Shown here piece after piece: positions 1 to 6,317 of a stretch of DNA of 8,865 nucleotides. Location: positions 1-8,865 of the forward strand of contig DATDAH010000138.1 of assembly GCA_036525535.1 (NCBI GenBank), read 5' to 3'. The translations under genes and the position numbers were made by a program. The notes under the pieces are model-generated. The model searched no databases, had not been told where the DNA came from, and saw only the letters and a program-made list of their open reading frames with translations. Positions within the stretch are counted from its first letter, which is position 1; every line of letters starts with the position of its first letter. Source of the stretch: DATDAH01 sp036525535. Its GTDB lineage: Bacteria; Actinomycetota; Acidimicrobiia; Acidimicrobiales; DATDAH01.

Positions 1-554
1 CCGGTGCCGGAGGCGTCGAGCGGGTAGGCGTTCTGGTCGCCCCAGTCCTCGGACACGACGTTGGAGGCGACGCGGGGGATCCCGGCCTCCGCCATGGCGG
101 GTGACACGTCGGCCTGGCCGGCGGTGCCCTGGTCGTTCACCGTCGCCACGACACCGGCCTCGTCGACGGTTCGTACGCAGGCCCGCGCCTGGTCGGCGTT
201 GCCGCCGTCGTCGCAGGTGGTGACCTCGATGCAGGCGCCGTTGGCGCCGCCGCGGGCGTTGAACGCCTCGGCCGAGGCCTCGAGGGCGATGGCCTGGTCC
301 TCCAGGGACAGGACCGGCGACTCGAAGACGGTCATGAGCCCGATCTTCAACGGCTCCATCGCCTCGTCACACGGGCCGTCGTCCCACAGCCCGATGGCCT
401 CGTAGTCGACCTCGACGGCGGCCGCTTCTTCGCCTCCGCCGTCTCCGCCGTCCCCGCTGCCGTCCCCACCGCCGGAATCGTCGCTACCGCAGGCGGCGGC
501 CACGAGGGCCAGCGCCAGCAACGCAGCCACCAGTCGGGCCATGGTTCTCGACAT
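1..554 (-). CDS. ABC transporter substrate-binding lipoprotein, LivJ/LivK-like (partial, C-terminus beyond left edge)
   Basis: This is the first ~184 residues of a secreted, lipid-anchored solute receptor for an ABC importer of the branched-chain amino acid (HAAT) type. The protein starts MSRTMARLVAALLALALVAA and reaches a lipobox cysteine at residue 22, a typical lipoprotein signal peptide. A Gly/Asp/Ser-rich linker follows (about residues 23-42). The ligand-binding fold then begins near residue 68 (PLKIGLMTVFESP), with the family's early 'add an NARGG' segment near residue 100 (AFNARGGANGACIEV). Four cysteines lie in residues ~59-130, probably as disulfides in the exported domain. ATG at 554 is preferred because a GGGGGGAG ribosome site lies about 8 nt upstream; an in-frame ATG at 542 is the alternative. 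The gene is divergent from the aldehyde dehydrogenase. The ligand is unknown; such receptors bind amino acids, short amides, urea or aromatic acids. The frame is open to the window edge. Confidence 0.88.
   Translation of the reverse strand, partial: MSRTMARLVAALLALALVAAACGSDDSGGGDGSGDGGDGGGEEAAAVEVDYEAIGLWDDGPCDEAMEPLKIGLMTVFESPVLSLEDQAIALEASAEAFNARGGANGACIEVTTCDDGGNADQARACVRTVDEAGVVATVNDQGTAGQADVSPAMAEAGIPRVASNVVSEDWGDQNAYPLDASGT
429..488 (-). repeat. Low-complexity Gly/Asp linker-coding tract
   Basis: The tract is built from repeated GGC/GAC/GGA codons and encodes the flexible acidic linker right after the lipidated cysteine (residues ~23-42, mostly G, D, S, E). Such linkers are usual in actinobacterial lipoproteins, where they hold the binding domain away from the membrane. 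The nucleotide repetition makes the tract prone to slippage and to misassembly. Confidence 0.6.
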
Positions 555-563
555 CGCGGTCAC

Positions 564-570
564 TCCCCCC
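564..570 (-). promoter_or_regulatory. Ribosome binding site of the substrate-binding lipoprotein
   Basis: On the minus strand GGGGGGAG ends about 8 nt before ATG 554. It is one of the few clear Shine-Dalgarno sites in the window and decides the start in favour of ATG 554 over ATG 542. Confidence 0.6.
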
Positions 571-588
571 TGACGGCCGTTGGCGACC

Positions 589-610
589 GGTCTCCAACCC
601 CTTGAAGACC
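589..610. promoter_or_regulatory. 22-bp inverted repeat: candidate operator or 5' mRNA hairpin
   Basis: The arms are GGTCTCCAA (589-597) and TTGAAGACC (602-610) around a CCCC centre. Eight of nine positions are complementary as DNA. In the minus-strand RNA the mismatch becomes G:U, giving a continuous 9-bp stem closed by a GGGG loop. The element lies between the candidate -10 of the lipoprotein gene (617-622) and its ribosome site, at the predicted transcription start. It could be a repressor operator over +1 or a stem at the 5' end of the mRNA. No regulator gene is visible in the window. Confidence 0.45.
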
Positions 611-616
611 TCTACA

Positions 617-645
617 TGGTTAGACGGCGAGCGGGGGTCAGGCAA
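617..645 (-). promoter_or_regulatory. Candidate sigma-70-type promoter for the lipoprotein gene
   Basis: On the minus strand TTGCCT (645-640) is followed by a 17-bp spacer and TAACCA (622-617). The predicted start is near 610, leaving a 5' leader of about 55 nt that contains the inverted repeat and the ribosome site. The -10 is only a fair match. The placement and the -35 shared with the opposite promoter make it credible. Confidence 0.4.
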
Positions 646-667
646 GTCGCTCCCTCCCGGCGGCCGG

Positions 668-696
668 TTGCCTCTCCAAATCGGAGAAGCTAGTTT
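668..696 (+). promoter_or_regulatory. Candidate promoter for aldehyde dehydrogenase (leaderless transcript)
   Basis: TTGCCT (668-673), a 17-bp spacer and TAGTTT (691-696, fitting TANNNT) are followed by 7 nt and then ATG 704. The predicted transcription start therefore falls at or beside the A of the start codon, so the mRNA would have no 5' leader. This explains why no well-placed Shine-Dalgarno precedes ATG 704. Confidence 0.5.
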
Positions 697-703
697 CCGC
701 GGC

Positions 704-2167
704 ATGTGGCACGACGAGCGACTGCTCATCAGCGGGGAGCTCCGTCCCGCCGAGGGCAACCAGACCTTCGAGACCGTCAACCCGAGCACCGAGGAGGTCC
801 TGGGCACCGCGGCGGACGCCACCCTCGCCGACACCCGGGAGGCCATCCAGGACTCCCGGCGAGCCTTCGACACGACGGACTGGGCCACGGACCCGGCCTT
901 CCGGGCCCGCTGCCTCCGGCAACTGCAAGCCGGCTTCCAGGCCGAGGCGGAGAACCTGCGGCCGCTGATCGTGGCCGAGACCGGGGTCCCGGTGATGCTG
1001 ACCACCGGTGGGCCCGCACTGGACACGCCGGTGGAGATGATCGGGTGGTACGCCGACCTGCTCGACCGCTACGAGTTCACCGAGGACCTCGGCACCGCGG
1101 AGGTCCGGGGTGGGCAGCACCGCCGCTGGGTCGAGAAGGAGGCGGTCGGCGTGGCCGCCGCCATCGTGCCCTACAACTACCCGCTGCAGATCTCCCTGGC
1201 GAAGCTCGTGCCCGCCCTCGCCGCGGGGTGCACCGTCGTGCTCAAGGGACCACCCGACAGCCCTTGGCTGACCGCGTCGATCGGGCAGATCATCGCCGAG
1301 CACACCGAGATCCCCCCGGGCGTCGTCAACGTCCTCACCTCCTCGTCCGTCGAGGTCGGGGAGGCATTGGTGACCGACCCGATGGTCGACATGGTCACGT
1401 TCACCGGGTCGACCCCGGTCGGGCGCCGGATCATGGCGGCGGCCAGCGACACCGTGAAGAAGGTGTTCCTCGAGCTCGGGGGCAAGTCGGCCTTCGTCAT
1501 GCTGGACGACGCCGACCCCGCCCTGACGGCCATGATCGCCGGCTTCACGATCTGCTCCCACGCCGGGCAGGGCTGTGCCATCACGACCCGTCTGCTCGTG
1601 CCCGAGGCCCAGTTGGCCGAGATGGTCGACCTCGTGGCCGACACGCTGGCCGGGGTCCCGTACGGCGACCCCACCGACCCCTCGATGATGATGGGGCCGC
1701 TCATCAACGAGCGTCAACGCGAGAAGGTCGACGGCTACGTCCAGCGGGCCTCCGCCGACGGGGCGAAGATCGTCACCGGAGGTCGGCGGCCCGAGCACCT
1801 GCCCCGCGGCTTCTTCTACGAGCCCACCCTCCTCGCCGACGTCGAGCCCGACTCGGCGATCGCCCAGGAGGAGCTCTTCGGACCGGTGCTGGTGATCCTC
1901 CCCTACCGGGACGACGACGACGCCGTGGCCATCGCCAACGACTCGATCTTCGGCCTCTCCGCCACCGTGTTCGGCGCCGACGACGAGCGGGCGACCGCCG
2001 TCTCCCGCCGCATCCGGGCGGGCACCGTCAGCATCAACGGGGGCATGTGGTACGCCCCCGACGCCCCGTTCGGGGGGTACCGGCAGTCCGGCATCGGTCG
2101 CGAGATGGGTGTGGCCGGCCTCGAGGAGTACCTCGAGCAGAAGACGCTCGCCCTTCCGGTCAGCTGA
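704..2167 (+). CDS. NAD(P)-dependent aldehyde dehydrogenase
   Basis: This soluble enzyme oxidises an aldehyde to a carboxylic acid with NAD(P)+. From ATG 704 it has 487 residues, normal for the family. Visible motifs: PYN with Asn158 (oxyanion), the cofactor loop starting at Lys181, FTGSTPVG (233-240), LELGGK with general base Glu257, GQGC with nucleophile Cys291, EELFGP with Glu390, and the C-terminal PFGGYRQSG...EEYLEQKT segment. The loop after Lys181 reads KGPPDSP, where classical enzymes have KPSE- or KVAE-type sequences. An in-frame TTG at 602 would add 34 residues, but the family normally begins close to MWHDERLLISGE, and the promoter points at 704. The gene is divergent from the lipoprotein and converges with the DapB-like gene after 14 bp. 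It probably oxidises an aldehyde intermediate of the neighbouring pathway; the substrate is not identifiable. Confidence 0.93.
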   Translation: MWHDERLLISGELRPAEGNQTFETVNPSTEEVLGTAADATLADTREAIQDSRRAFDTTDWATDPAFRARCLRQLQAGFQAEAENLRPLIVAETGVPVMLTTGGPALDTPVEMIGWYADLLDRYEFTEDLGTAEVRGGQHRRWVEKEAVGVAAAIVPYNYPLQISLAKLVPALAAGCTVVLKGPPDSPWLTASIGQIIAEHTEIPPGVVNVLTSSSVEVGEALVTDPMVDMVTFTGSTPVGRRIMAAASDTVKKVFLELGGKSAFVMLDDADPALTAMIAGFTICSHAGQGCAITTRLLVPEAQLAEMVDLVADTLAGVPYGDPTDPSMMMGPLINERQREKVDGYVQRASADGAKIVTGGRRPEHLPRGFFYEPTLLADVEPDSAIAQEELFGPVLVILPYRDDDDAVAIANDSIFGLSATVFGADDERATAVSRRIRAGTVSINGGMWYAPDAPFGGYRQSGIGREMGVAGLEEYLEQKTLALPVS

Positions 2168-2181
2168 GAGACCGCGGTTGG

Positions 2182-3216
2182 TCAGCCCAGCCGGGGAATG
2201 ACCTTCGGGAGGTCGAAGGTGGTGCGGATGCCCGGAGCCGACGCGCACACCGTGGCCACGGCGTTGACGGCGGGGTGGGCGGTGAAGCCGGGCGACACCT
2301 CGGCGTAGTGCGCCGGGTCGACCGGGAACCGGATCTCGAGGTCGATGGGCGTGTCGCCGAGCGCCTGCACCCGCCAGCCGGTCTCCCGTAGGTCCCAGGC
2401 CGGCTCGACATCGGTCGTGACGTACCAGTTCGCCCGGAACCGCATGAGCGGCTCGCCGTCCCGGAGCGCGGTGACGATGGGGCGTTGGGCGGCGACGGTG
2501 CCGGCCTCGACCGTTCCGGCGGCGATCGCGACGTCGTGGGCGGCCACCGCGACCTCGCCGCTGGACTCGATGGCGTCGATCGGCAGCCCGATGGCGTCGG
2601 CGAGCACCGACAGGGACGGACCGAACGCGTGGGCCAGGTGGCCGAAGCGCCTCGCGTCGAAGGCTGCCGGGTCGCCGCCGAAACCCATCAGCTCGAAGAG
2701 CAGCTCGGGTGAGTCGCGCGACGACATGTCGGCGAACTCGTCGATCTGCAGCCGGTCGAGTCGGCGGTGCATCGTCAAGAGCACGATCGGCAACGCCTCC
2801 GAGATGAAGCCGGGGCTGCTGCCCGTCGCGTGGATCGACGTGGCGCCCTCCGCGCAGGCGTCCTCGACCCGTCGACGGGCCTCGGGGTCCATGCTCGCCG
2901 GTCGGACGAACTCACCGCGTGTCGTCACGATGTTCGTGCCCGACGCCAGGATCCGACACACGTCGTCGACGTCGCAGCCCTGCGGCATGTAGAGCACGCA
3001 GTCCGCCCCGAGGGCGAGGACGTCATCGATGGAGCCGGTGGCGAGGACGCCGGTCGGGCCGGCGTCACAGAGCTCGCCGGCGTCCTTCCCGACCTTGTCG
3101 TCGGCGTGCACGTGCACCCCGACGAGCTCGAGGTCCGGGTGCTCGATGATCGCCCGCAGCGACCTCGTCCCGATGTTGCCGGTGGCCCACTGGACCACCC
3201 GGAGCGGCGTGCTCAA
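2182..3216 (-). CDS. DapB-like NAD(P)-dependent oxidoreductase (dihydrodipicolinate reductase-like family)
   Basis: From TTG 3216 the protein has 344 residues with an N-terminal Rossmann fold: LRVVQWATGNIGTRSLRAI (5-23) carries the dinucleotide loop, followed by a beta strand ending at HVHADDKVG. Other features are LYMPQG (75-80), TTRGEFVRP (98-106) and GSSPGF (132-137). This architecture matches the actinobacterial family annotated as dihydrodipicolinate reductase or 2,4-diaminopentanoate dehydrogenase-like. It is longer than true DapB and is found in catabolic clusters, so a role in lysine synthesis is unlikely. TTG is chosen because AGGGGGG stands 3 nt before it and the Rossmann fold starts at once. 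The ATG at 3294 would add 26 unrelated residues and overlap the divergent SDR. The reaction is probably NAD(P)-linked oxidoreduction of an amino or keto compound; the substrate is unknown. Confidence 0.82.
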   Translation of the reverse strand: MSTPLRVVQWATGNIGTRSLRAIIEHPDLELVGVHVHADDKVGKDAGELCDAGPTGVLATGSIDDVLALGADCVLYMPQGCDVDDVCRILASGTNIVTTRGEFVRPASMDPEARRRVEDACAEGATSIHATGSSPGFISEALPIVLLTMHRRLDRLQIDEFADMSSRDSPELLFELMGFGGDPAAFDARRFGHLAHAFGPSLSVLADAIGLPIDAIESSGEVAVAAHDVAIAAGTVEAGTVAAQRPIVTALRDGEPLMRFRANWYVTTDVEPAWDLRETGWRVQALGDTPIDLEIRFPVDPAHYAEVSPGFTAHPAVNAVATVCASAPGIRTTFDLPKVIPRLG

Positions 3217-3219
3217 TGT

Positions 3220-3226
3220 CCCCCCT
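3220..3226 (-). promoter_or_regulatory. Ribosome binding site selecting the TTG start of the DapB-like gene
   Basis: On the minus strand AGGGGGG (3226-3220) is followed by ACA and TTG (3216-3214). The strong purine run just before an otherwise rare start codon is the main reason for preferring TTG over the upstream ATG 3294. Confidence 0.6.
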
Positions 3227-3254
3227 AGAACCGGACTCTTGTGATTCGAGATGA

Positions 3255-3264
3255 AGATTATCCT
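3255..3264. promoter_or_regulatory. Overlapping divergent -10 elements in an AT-richer island
   Basis: TATCCT (3259-3264, plus) lies 7 nt before ATG 3272, which would make the SDR mRNA leaderless. TAATCT (3260-3255, minus) would start the DapB-like transcript near 3249, about 32 nt before its TTG. The two hexamers share two bases. I find no convincing -35 for either. The stretch from about 3240 to 3262 is clearly more AT-rich than its surroundings. Confidence 0.35.
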
Positions 3265-3271
3265 CGGGCCG

Positions 3272-4096
3272 ATGGACGACGTGCTGGTGGTCACCGGGGT
3301 CGGCGGGATGGGCGAGGCGATCGCCCGGCAGACCGGCGGGGACCACCAGGTGCTCCTCGCCGACTTCGACGAGACGCTGCTGGAGGCCGCGGCCGCCCGG
3401 CTGCAGGGCGACGGCTACGACGTCACCACCCGGCAGGTGGACGTCGCCGACGCCGGGTCGGTCAGCGCGCTGGCCACGGCCGCCGCCGCTCTGGGACCCG
3501 TGACCGCGCTGGCCCACACGGCCGGCCTCTCGCCGGTGCAGGCTCCCGCCGAGCGGATCGTCGCCGTCGACCTGATCGGTGTGGCCCACGCGCTCGAGTC
3601 CTTCGCCGAGGTGATCGCGCCGGGCGGGGCGGGCGTGATCATCTCTTCGAACTCCGGCTACCTCGTCGGGCCGCTCCCCGCCGAGGAGGCCGCCGCGCTC
3701 GCCGGTGTCCGGTCCAGCGAGCTTGGCGGGGTCCCCTGCGTCCGGTCCATGCGGGACACCGACCCGGGTCTGGCCTACGCCTACGCCAAGCGGGTGGTCC
3801 GCTTCCTCGTCCAGCAGGCCAGTGGGCCATGGGGCAAGCGTCAGGCCCGGATCAACTCGATCAGCCCCGGCATCACCTCGACCCCGATGGGCGAGGAGGA
3901 GCTGGCCGGACCCCACGGTGAGGGGATGCGGGGCATGGTCGCGGCCTCCGCCGCCGGTCGCACCGGCCGGCCCGAGGAGATCGCCGCCGCCGCCGCGTTC
4001 CTCCTGAGCCCGGCCGCCTCCTTCGTGACCGGCACCGACCTCCTCGTCGACGGCGGCATGGTCGCCGCCCTCCTCACTCCCCCACCTGCCGACTGA
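3272..4096 (+). CDS. Short-chain dehydrogenase/reductase (3-alpha-HSD/carbonyl reductase-like spacing)
   Basis: This 274-residue SDR carries TGVGGMGEA (8-16, TGxxxGxG cofactor loop), Asp31 at the end of beta-2 (LLADFD, which favours NAD over NADP), HTAG in place of NAG (82-85), ISS with catalytic Ser126, YAYAK with Tyr169 and Lys173, INSISPG (194-200) and the C-terminal FLLSPAASFVTGTDLLVDGG. The Ser-Tyr distance is 43 residues instead of the usual 12-13. Comamonas 3-alpha-hydroxysteroid dehydrogenase/carbonyl reductase, as I remember it, has a similar insertion (Ser114/Tyr155) and a similar LAYAxxK and SPAAS tail. ATG 3272 is preferred over ATG 3251 because of the -10 position and where the fold begins. 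It probably interconverts an alcohol and a ketone in the local pathway; a steroid substrate is not implied. Confidence 0.9.
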   Translation: MDDVLVVTGVGGMGEAIARQTGGDHQVLLADFDETLLEAAAARLQGDGYDVTTRQVDVADAGSVSALATAAAALGPVTALAHTAGLSPVQAPAERIVAVDLIGVAHALESFAEVIAPGGAGVIISSNSGYLVGPLPAEEAAALAGVRSSELGGVPCVRSMRDTDPGLAYAYAKRVVRFLVQQASGPWGKRQARINSISPGITSTPMGEEELAGPHGEGMRGMVAASAAGRTGRPEEIAAAAAFLLSPAASFVTGTDLLVDGGMVAALLTPPPAD

Positions 4097-4116
4097 CCGG
4101 TTCGCCCCGTGACCGC

Positions 4117-4176
4117 CTCTCGTTCTGGCGCCTGATTGTGGTGCCCTGACCCCACAATCGGGCGCCAGAACGGGGG
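4117..4176. terminator. Long hairpin between convergent genes; probable bidirectional terminator or repeated palindrome
   Basis: The arms are 4121-4141 and 4152-4172, 21 nt each, with 20 of 21 positions complementary and the exception a G:T pair. The loop is 10 nt. In plus-strand RNA the stem can extend by about four more pairs (4117-4120 with 4173-4176). Each arm contains the palindrome GGCGCC. It starts 24 nt after the SDR stop and, on the other strand, 16 nt after the lyase stop, so it can end both transcription units. No T-tract follows on either strand, which is common for GC-rich actinobacterial terminators. Its length and near-perfection would also fit an intergenic repeat family. Confidence 0.65.
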
Positions 4177-4188
4177 CAGCCCGATGAC

Positions 4189-5112
4189 TTACGTGGGCGG
4201 GATCTCCCCTCGAGCGATGGCGGCCTTGTGCAGCACGTTCTCGGCCAGGCGCATGTGGGCGGCGTCGACGAGGCGGCCGTCGCGGCCGATGGCGCCCACG
4301 CCGTCGGCCTCCGCCGCCCGGTAGGCCTCGACCGACTGCTCGGCGGCTTCGATCTCCTCGGCCGTGGGGGCGAAGACCTCGTTGGCGATCGCGATCTGGG
4401 AGGGATGGATGGCCCACTTGCCGTCGAAGCCGAGCAGGCTGCCGTGGGTGGCCGAACGGCGATAGCCGTCGGGGTCCTGATAGGCGGGATACGGGGCGTC
4501 GATGGCGTCGATGCCGGCCACCCGCGCCGCGGTCACCACCTGGACGCGGGCAAAGTGCCAGAAGTCGCCGGGGTACTCGCTGACCGGGTCGAAGTTCCCG
4601 TCCACCCGAGCGTGCTGGGAGGCGGACAGGTCGCCCGCACCGAAGATGAGCGCCTCCAGCCGGTCGCTGGCCCGGCCGATCTCCACGGCGTTGGCCAGCC
4701 CCTCGGCGTCTTCGATCAGCACCTCGAGGCCGATGCGCTTCTGGAGGCCGAGCTTGGCCTCCAACTGGGTGAGGAGGACGTCGACCCACCAGACGTCCCG
4801 GGCCGAGCGGGCCTTCGGGACGATGAGGACGTCGAGCGCCTCGCGGGCGCCCGTAACGACCTCGATGATGTCGTCGTGGCACCAGATGGTGTCCAGGCCG
4901 TTGACCCGAACGGCCCGGACGGTCCGGCCCCAGTCCTGGTCGGCGAGCGCGGTCACCGCGATCGCCCGGGCTCCGACCTTGGCCGACGGGGCGCAGGCGT
5001 CCTCGAGGTCGAGGAACACCAGGTCGGCCCCGGACGACGGTGCCCGCGCGCACATCTTCTCGCTGCTGGCCGGCGTGGCCAGCTCGGAGCGCCGGGCCCG
5101 GGGCTGGCCCAT
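4189..5112 (-). CDS. CoA-ester lyase, HpcH/HpaI aldolase - citrate lyase beta (CitE/malyl-CoA lyase-like)
   Basis: This 307-residue TIM-barrel enzyme belongs to the family that cleaves or hydrolyses 3-hydroxyacyl-CoA esters such as malyl-, beta-methylmalyl- or citramalyl-CoA, with Mg2+. Visible features: an N-terminal RSELATPASSEKM segment, DLVFLDLEDA (30-39), VRVNG with Arg69 (substrate/CoA binding), GLEVLIEDAEGL with the metal-site glutamate (Glu130 or Glu134), FGAGDLSAS with metal ligand Asp161, and FDGKWAIHPSQI (229-240), the conserved CoA-binding and lid region. The ATG at 5112 shares its A with the upstream TGA (TGATG), so translation is probably coupled to the CoA-transferase; no good Shine-Dalgarno is present. 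It is the last gene of the operon and ends in TAA just before the hairpin. Lyase versus thioesterase activity cannot be settled here. Confidence 0.87.
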   Translation of the reverse strand: MGQPRARRSELATPASSEKMCARAPSSGADLVFLDLEDACAPSAKVGARAIAVTALADQDWGRTVRAVRVNGLDTIWCHDDIIEVVTGAREALDVLIVPKARSARDVWWVDVLLTQLEAKLGLQKRIGLEVLIEDAEGLANAVEIGRASDRLEALIFGAGDLSASQHARVDGNFDPVSEYPGDFWHFARVQVVTAARVAGIDAIDAPYPAYQDPDGYRRSATHGSLLGFDGKWAIHPSQIAIANEVFAPTAEEIEAAEQSVEAYRAAEADGVGAIGRDGRLVDAAHMRLAENVLHKAAIARGEIPPT

Positions 5113-6317
5113 CAGATGACGGCCGTCGACTCGAGGTCGGCGAGCTGGTCGGCGGACAGCCCGAGGATCCCGCCGTAGACGGCCTCGTTGTCGGCCCCCA
5201 GATCCCGGCCGAGGTGATCGATCCGCCCCGGGGTCTCGCTGAGCACCACCACCGGAGCCTGGACGGTGACCTCGCCGAAATCCGGGTCGGCGACGAGCAC
5301 GAAGGTGCCCCGGGCCTGCAGGTGCTCGTCGGCCAGCAGCTGGGGCGCGTCGTACACGGGGGCGGCGGCGACCTCGGCCGCCTCGAAGACCGCCATCGCC
5401 TCGTCCAGGGTCCGGGCCCCGATCCAGGTCGCCACCAGGTCGTCCAGCTCGGCGGCGTGCGCCGGTCGGCGGACGGGATCGACGTAGTCGGGATCCTCGG
5501 CCAGGTCCGGGCGGCCGATGGCCCGGAAGAGGCGGACGGCGATGTTCGGCGCCGCGCTGGAGACGGCGACCCACCGGTCGTCCGCGGTGCGATAGGCGTT
5601 GCGGGGAGCGCTGGCCGGGAGCATGTTGCCGACCCGGCCCTGGACGACCCCGAGCTGGTCGTAGGCCAGGGTCGCCGACTCCATGAGACGGGCCAGGGGC
5701 TCGATCAGGTTCACATCGATGAGCTGGCCGCCCCCACCGTGGACGTCGCGGTGGTAGAGGGCGATCATCACCGCGTAGGTCGCGGCGAGCGCCGCCACCC
5801 CATCAGCCAGCATGAACGGGGGCAGGGTCGGAGGCCCGTCGGTTTGGCCGGTCAAGTGGGCGAACCCGCTCATGGCCTCGGCCAGGGTCCCGAAGCCGGG
5901 GCGATCGCTCTTCGGTCCGCCCGCCCCGTACCCGGTCAGGTGGAGCATCACGACCTGCGGGTGGGCCGCGTGGACCGACGCGTAGTCGATGCCCCAGCGC
6001 TCGAGGGCGCTCGGCCGGTTGCCGACGACGAGCACGTCGCTGGTGTCGAGCAGCCGGTGGAAGAGGTCCTGGCCCTCAGGCTGGCGCAGGTCGAGGGTCA
6101 CGCAGCGCTTGTTGCGGCTCACGCTCTTCCACACGAGGCCGATGCCCTCGCGCCGTTCCCCCCAGGTCCGCATCGGGTCGCCGGCGCCGGGCTGCTCAAC
6201 CTTGATCACCTCGGCCCCGAACTCCCCGAGGGCGGTGCCGACCATCGGGCCGGCGGCGAGCGTGGCGAACTCGACGACGCGGACGCCGTCGAGGGGACCA
6301 GGCCCGCGGTCAGGCAC
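5112..6317 (-). CDS. CaiB/BaiF family type III CoA-transferase
   Basis: The 401-residue enzyme transfers CoA between carboxylic acids through an aspartyl-CoA anhydride/thioester. It shows the family start GVRVVEFATLAAGPMVGTALGEFGAEVIKVE (11-41), GDPMR (46-50), SVSRNKRCVTLDLR (65-78), NRPSALERWGID (100-111), the TGYGAGGP loop (128-135), and PPFMLADG with predicted catalytic Asp172, followed by the helix leading to GGGGQLIDVNL. Length is normal. The start is GTG 6317, 6 nt after GAGGTGG inside the preceding gene; the two genes overlap by 8 nt. With a CoA-ester lyase directly downstream it most likely activates a dicarboxylic or hydroxy acid whose thioester the lyase then splits. Donor and acceptor are unknown. 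AMACR-like racemase activity, seen in relatives, is a less likely alternative. Confidence 0.92.
   Translation of the reverse strand: MPDRGPGPLDGVRVVEFATLAAGPMVGTALGEFGAEVIKVEQPGAGDPMRTWGERREGIGLVWKSVSRNKRCVTLDLRQPEGQDLFHRLLDTSDVLVVGNRPSALERWGIDYASVHAAHPQVVMLHLTGYGAGGPKSDRPGFGTLAEAMSGFAHLTGQTDGPPTLPPFMLADGVAALAATYAVMIALYHRDVHGGGGQLIDVNLIEPLARLMESATLAYDQLGVVQGRVGNMLPASAPRNAYRTADDRWVAVSSAAPNIAVRLFRAIGRPDLAEDPDYVDPVRRPAHAAELDDLVATWIGARTLDEAMAVFEAAEVAAAPVYDAPQLLADEHLQARGTFVLVADPDFGEVTVQAPVVVLSETPGRIDHLGRDLGADNEAVYGGILGLSADQLADLESTAVI

Noticed and set aside
602..703. 34-residue N-terminal extension of the aldehyde dehydrogenase from TTG 602
   Set aside because: The extension has no family similarity, lies over the candidate promoter and has no ribosome site. 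The ALDH family starts at about MWHDE.
2161..2187. Terminator between the converging aldehyde dehydrogenase and DapB-like genes
   Set aside because: Only a weak, bulged stem (GACC/GGTC with GCT/AGC) spans the two stop codons. This is too poor to call, though some termination must occur nearby.
638..2248. Long minus-strand open frame opposite the aldehyde dehydrogenase
   Set aside because: The translation is rich in G, R, H, D and V with no recognisable domain. It mirrors the codon pattern of the true gene in GC-rich DNA.
3217..3294. 26-residue extension of the DapB-like gene from ATG 3294
   Set aside because: It would overlap the divergent SDR start and adds residues unrelated to the family. 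TTG 3216 has a strong ribosome site and leads straight into the Rossmann fold.
3065..5053. 662-residue minus-strand open frame across the SDR, hairpin and lyase
   Set aside because: It crosses a strong intergenic hairpin and two well-supported genes, and the product is low-complexity R/G/P/H sequence.
5113..5574. Upstream extension of the CoA-ester lyase frame
   Set aside because: The extra 154 residues lie out of frame inside the CoA-transferase gene and are R/G/P-rich. The family start matches ATG 5112.
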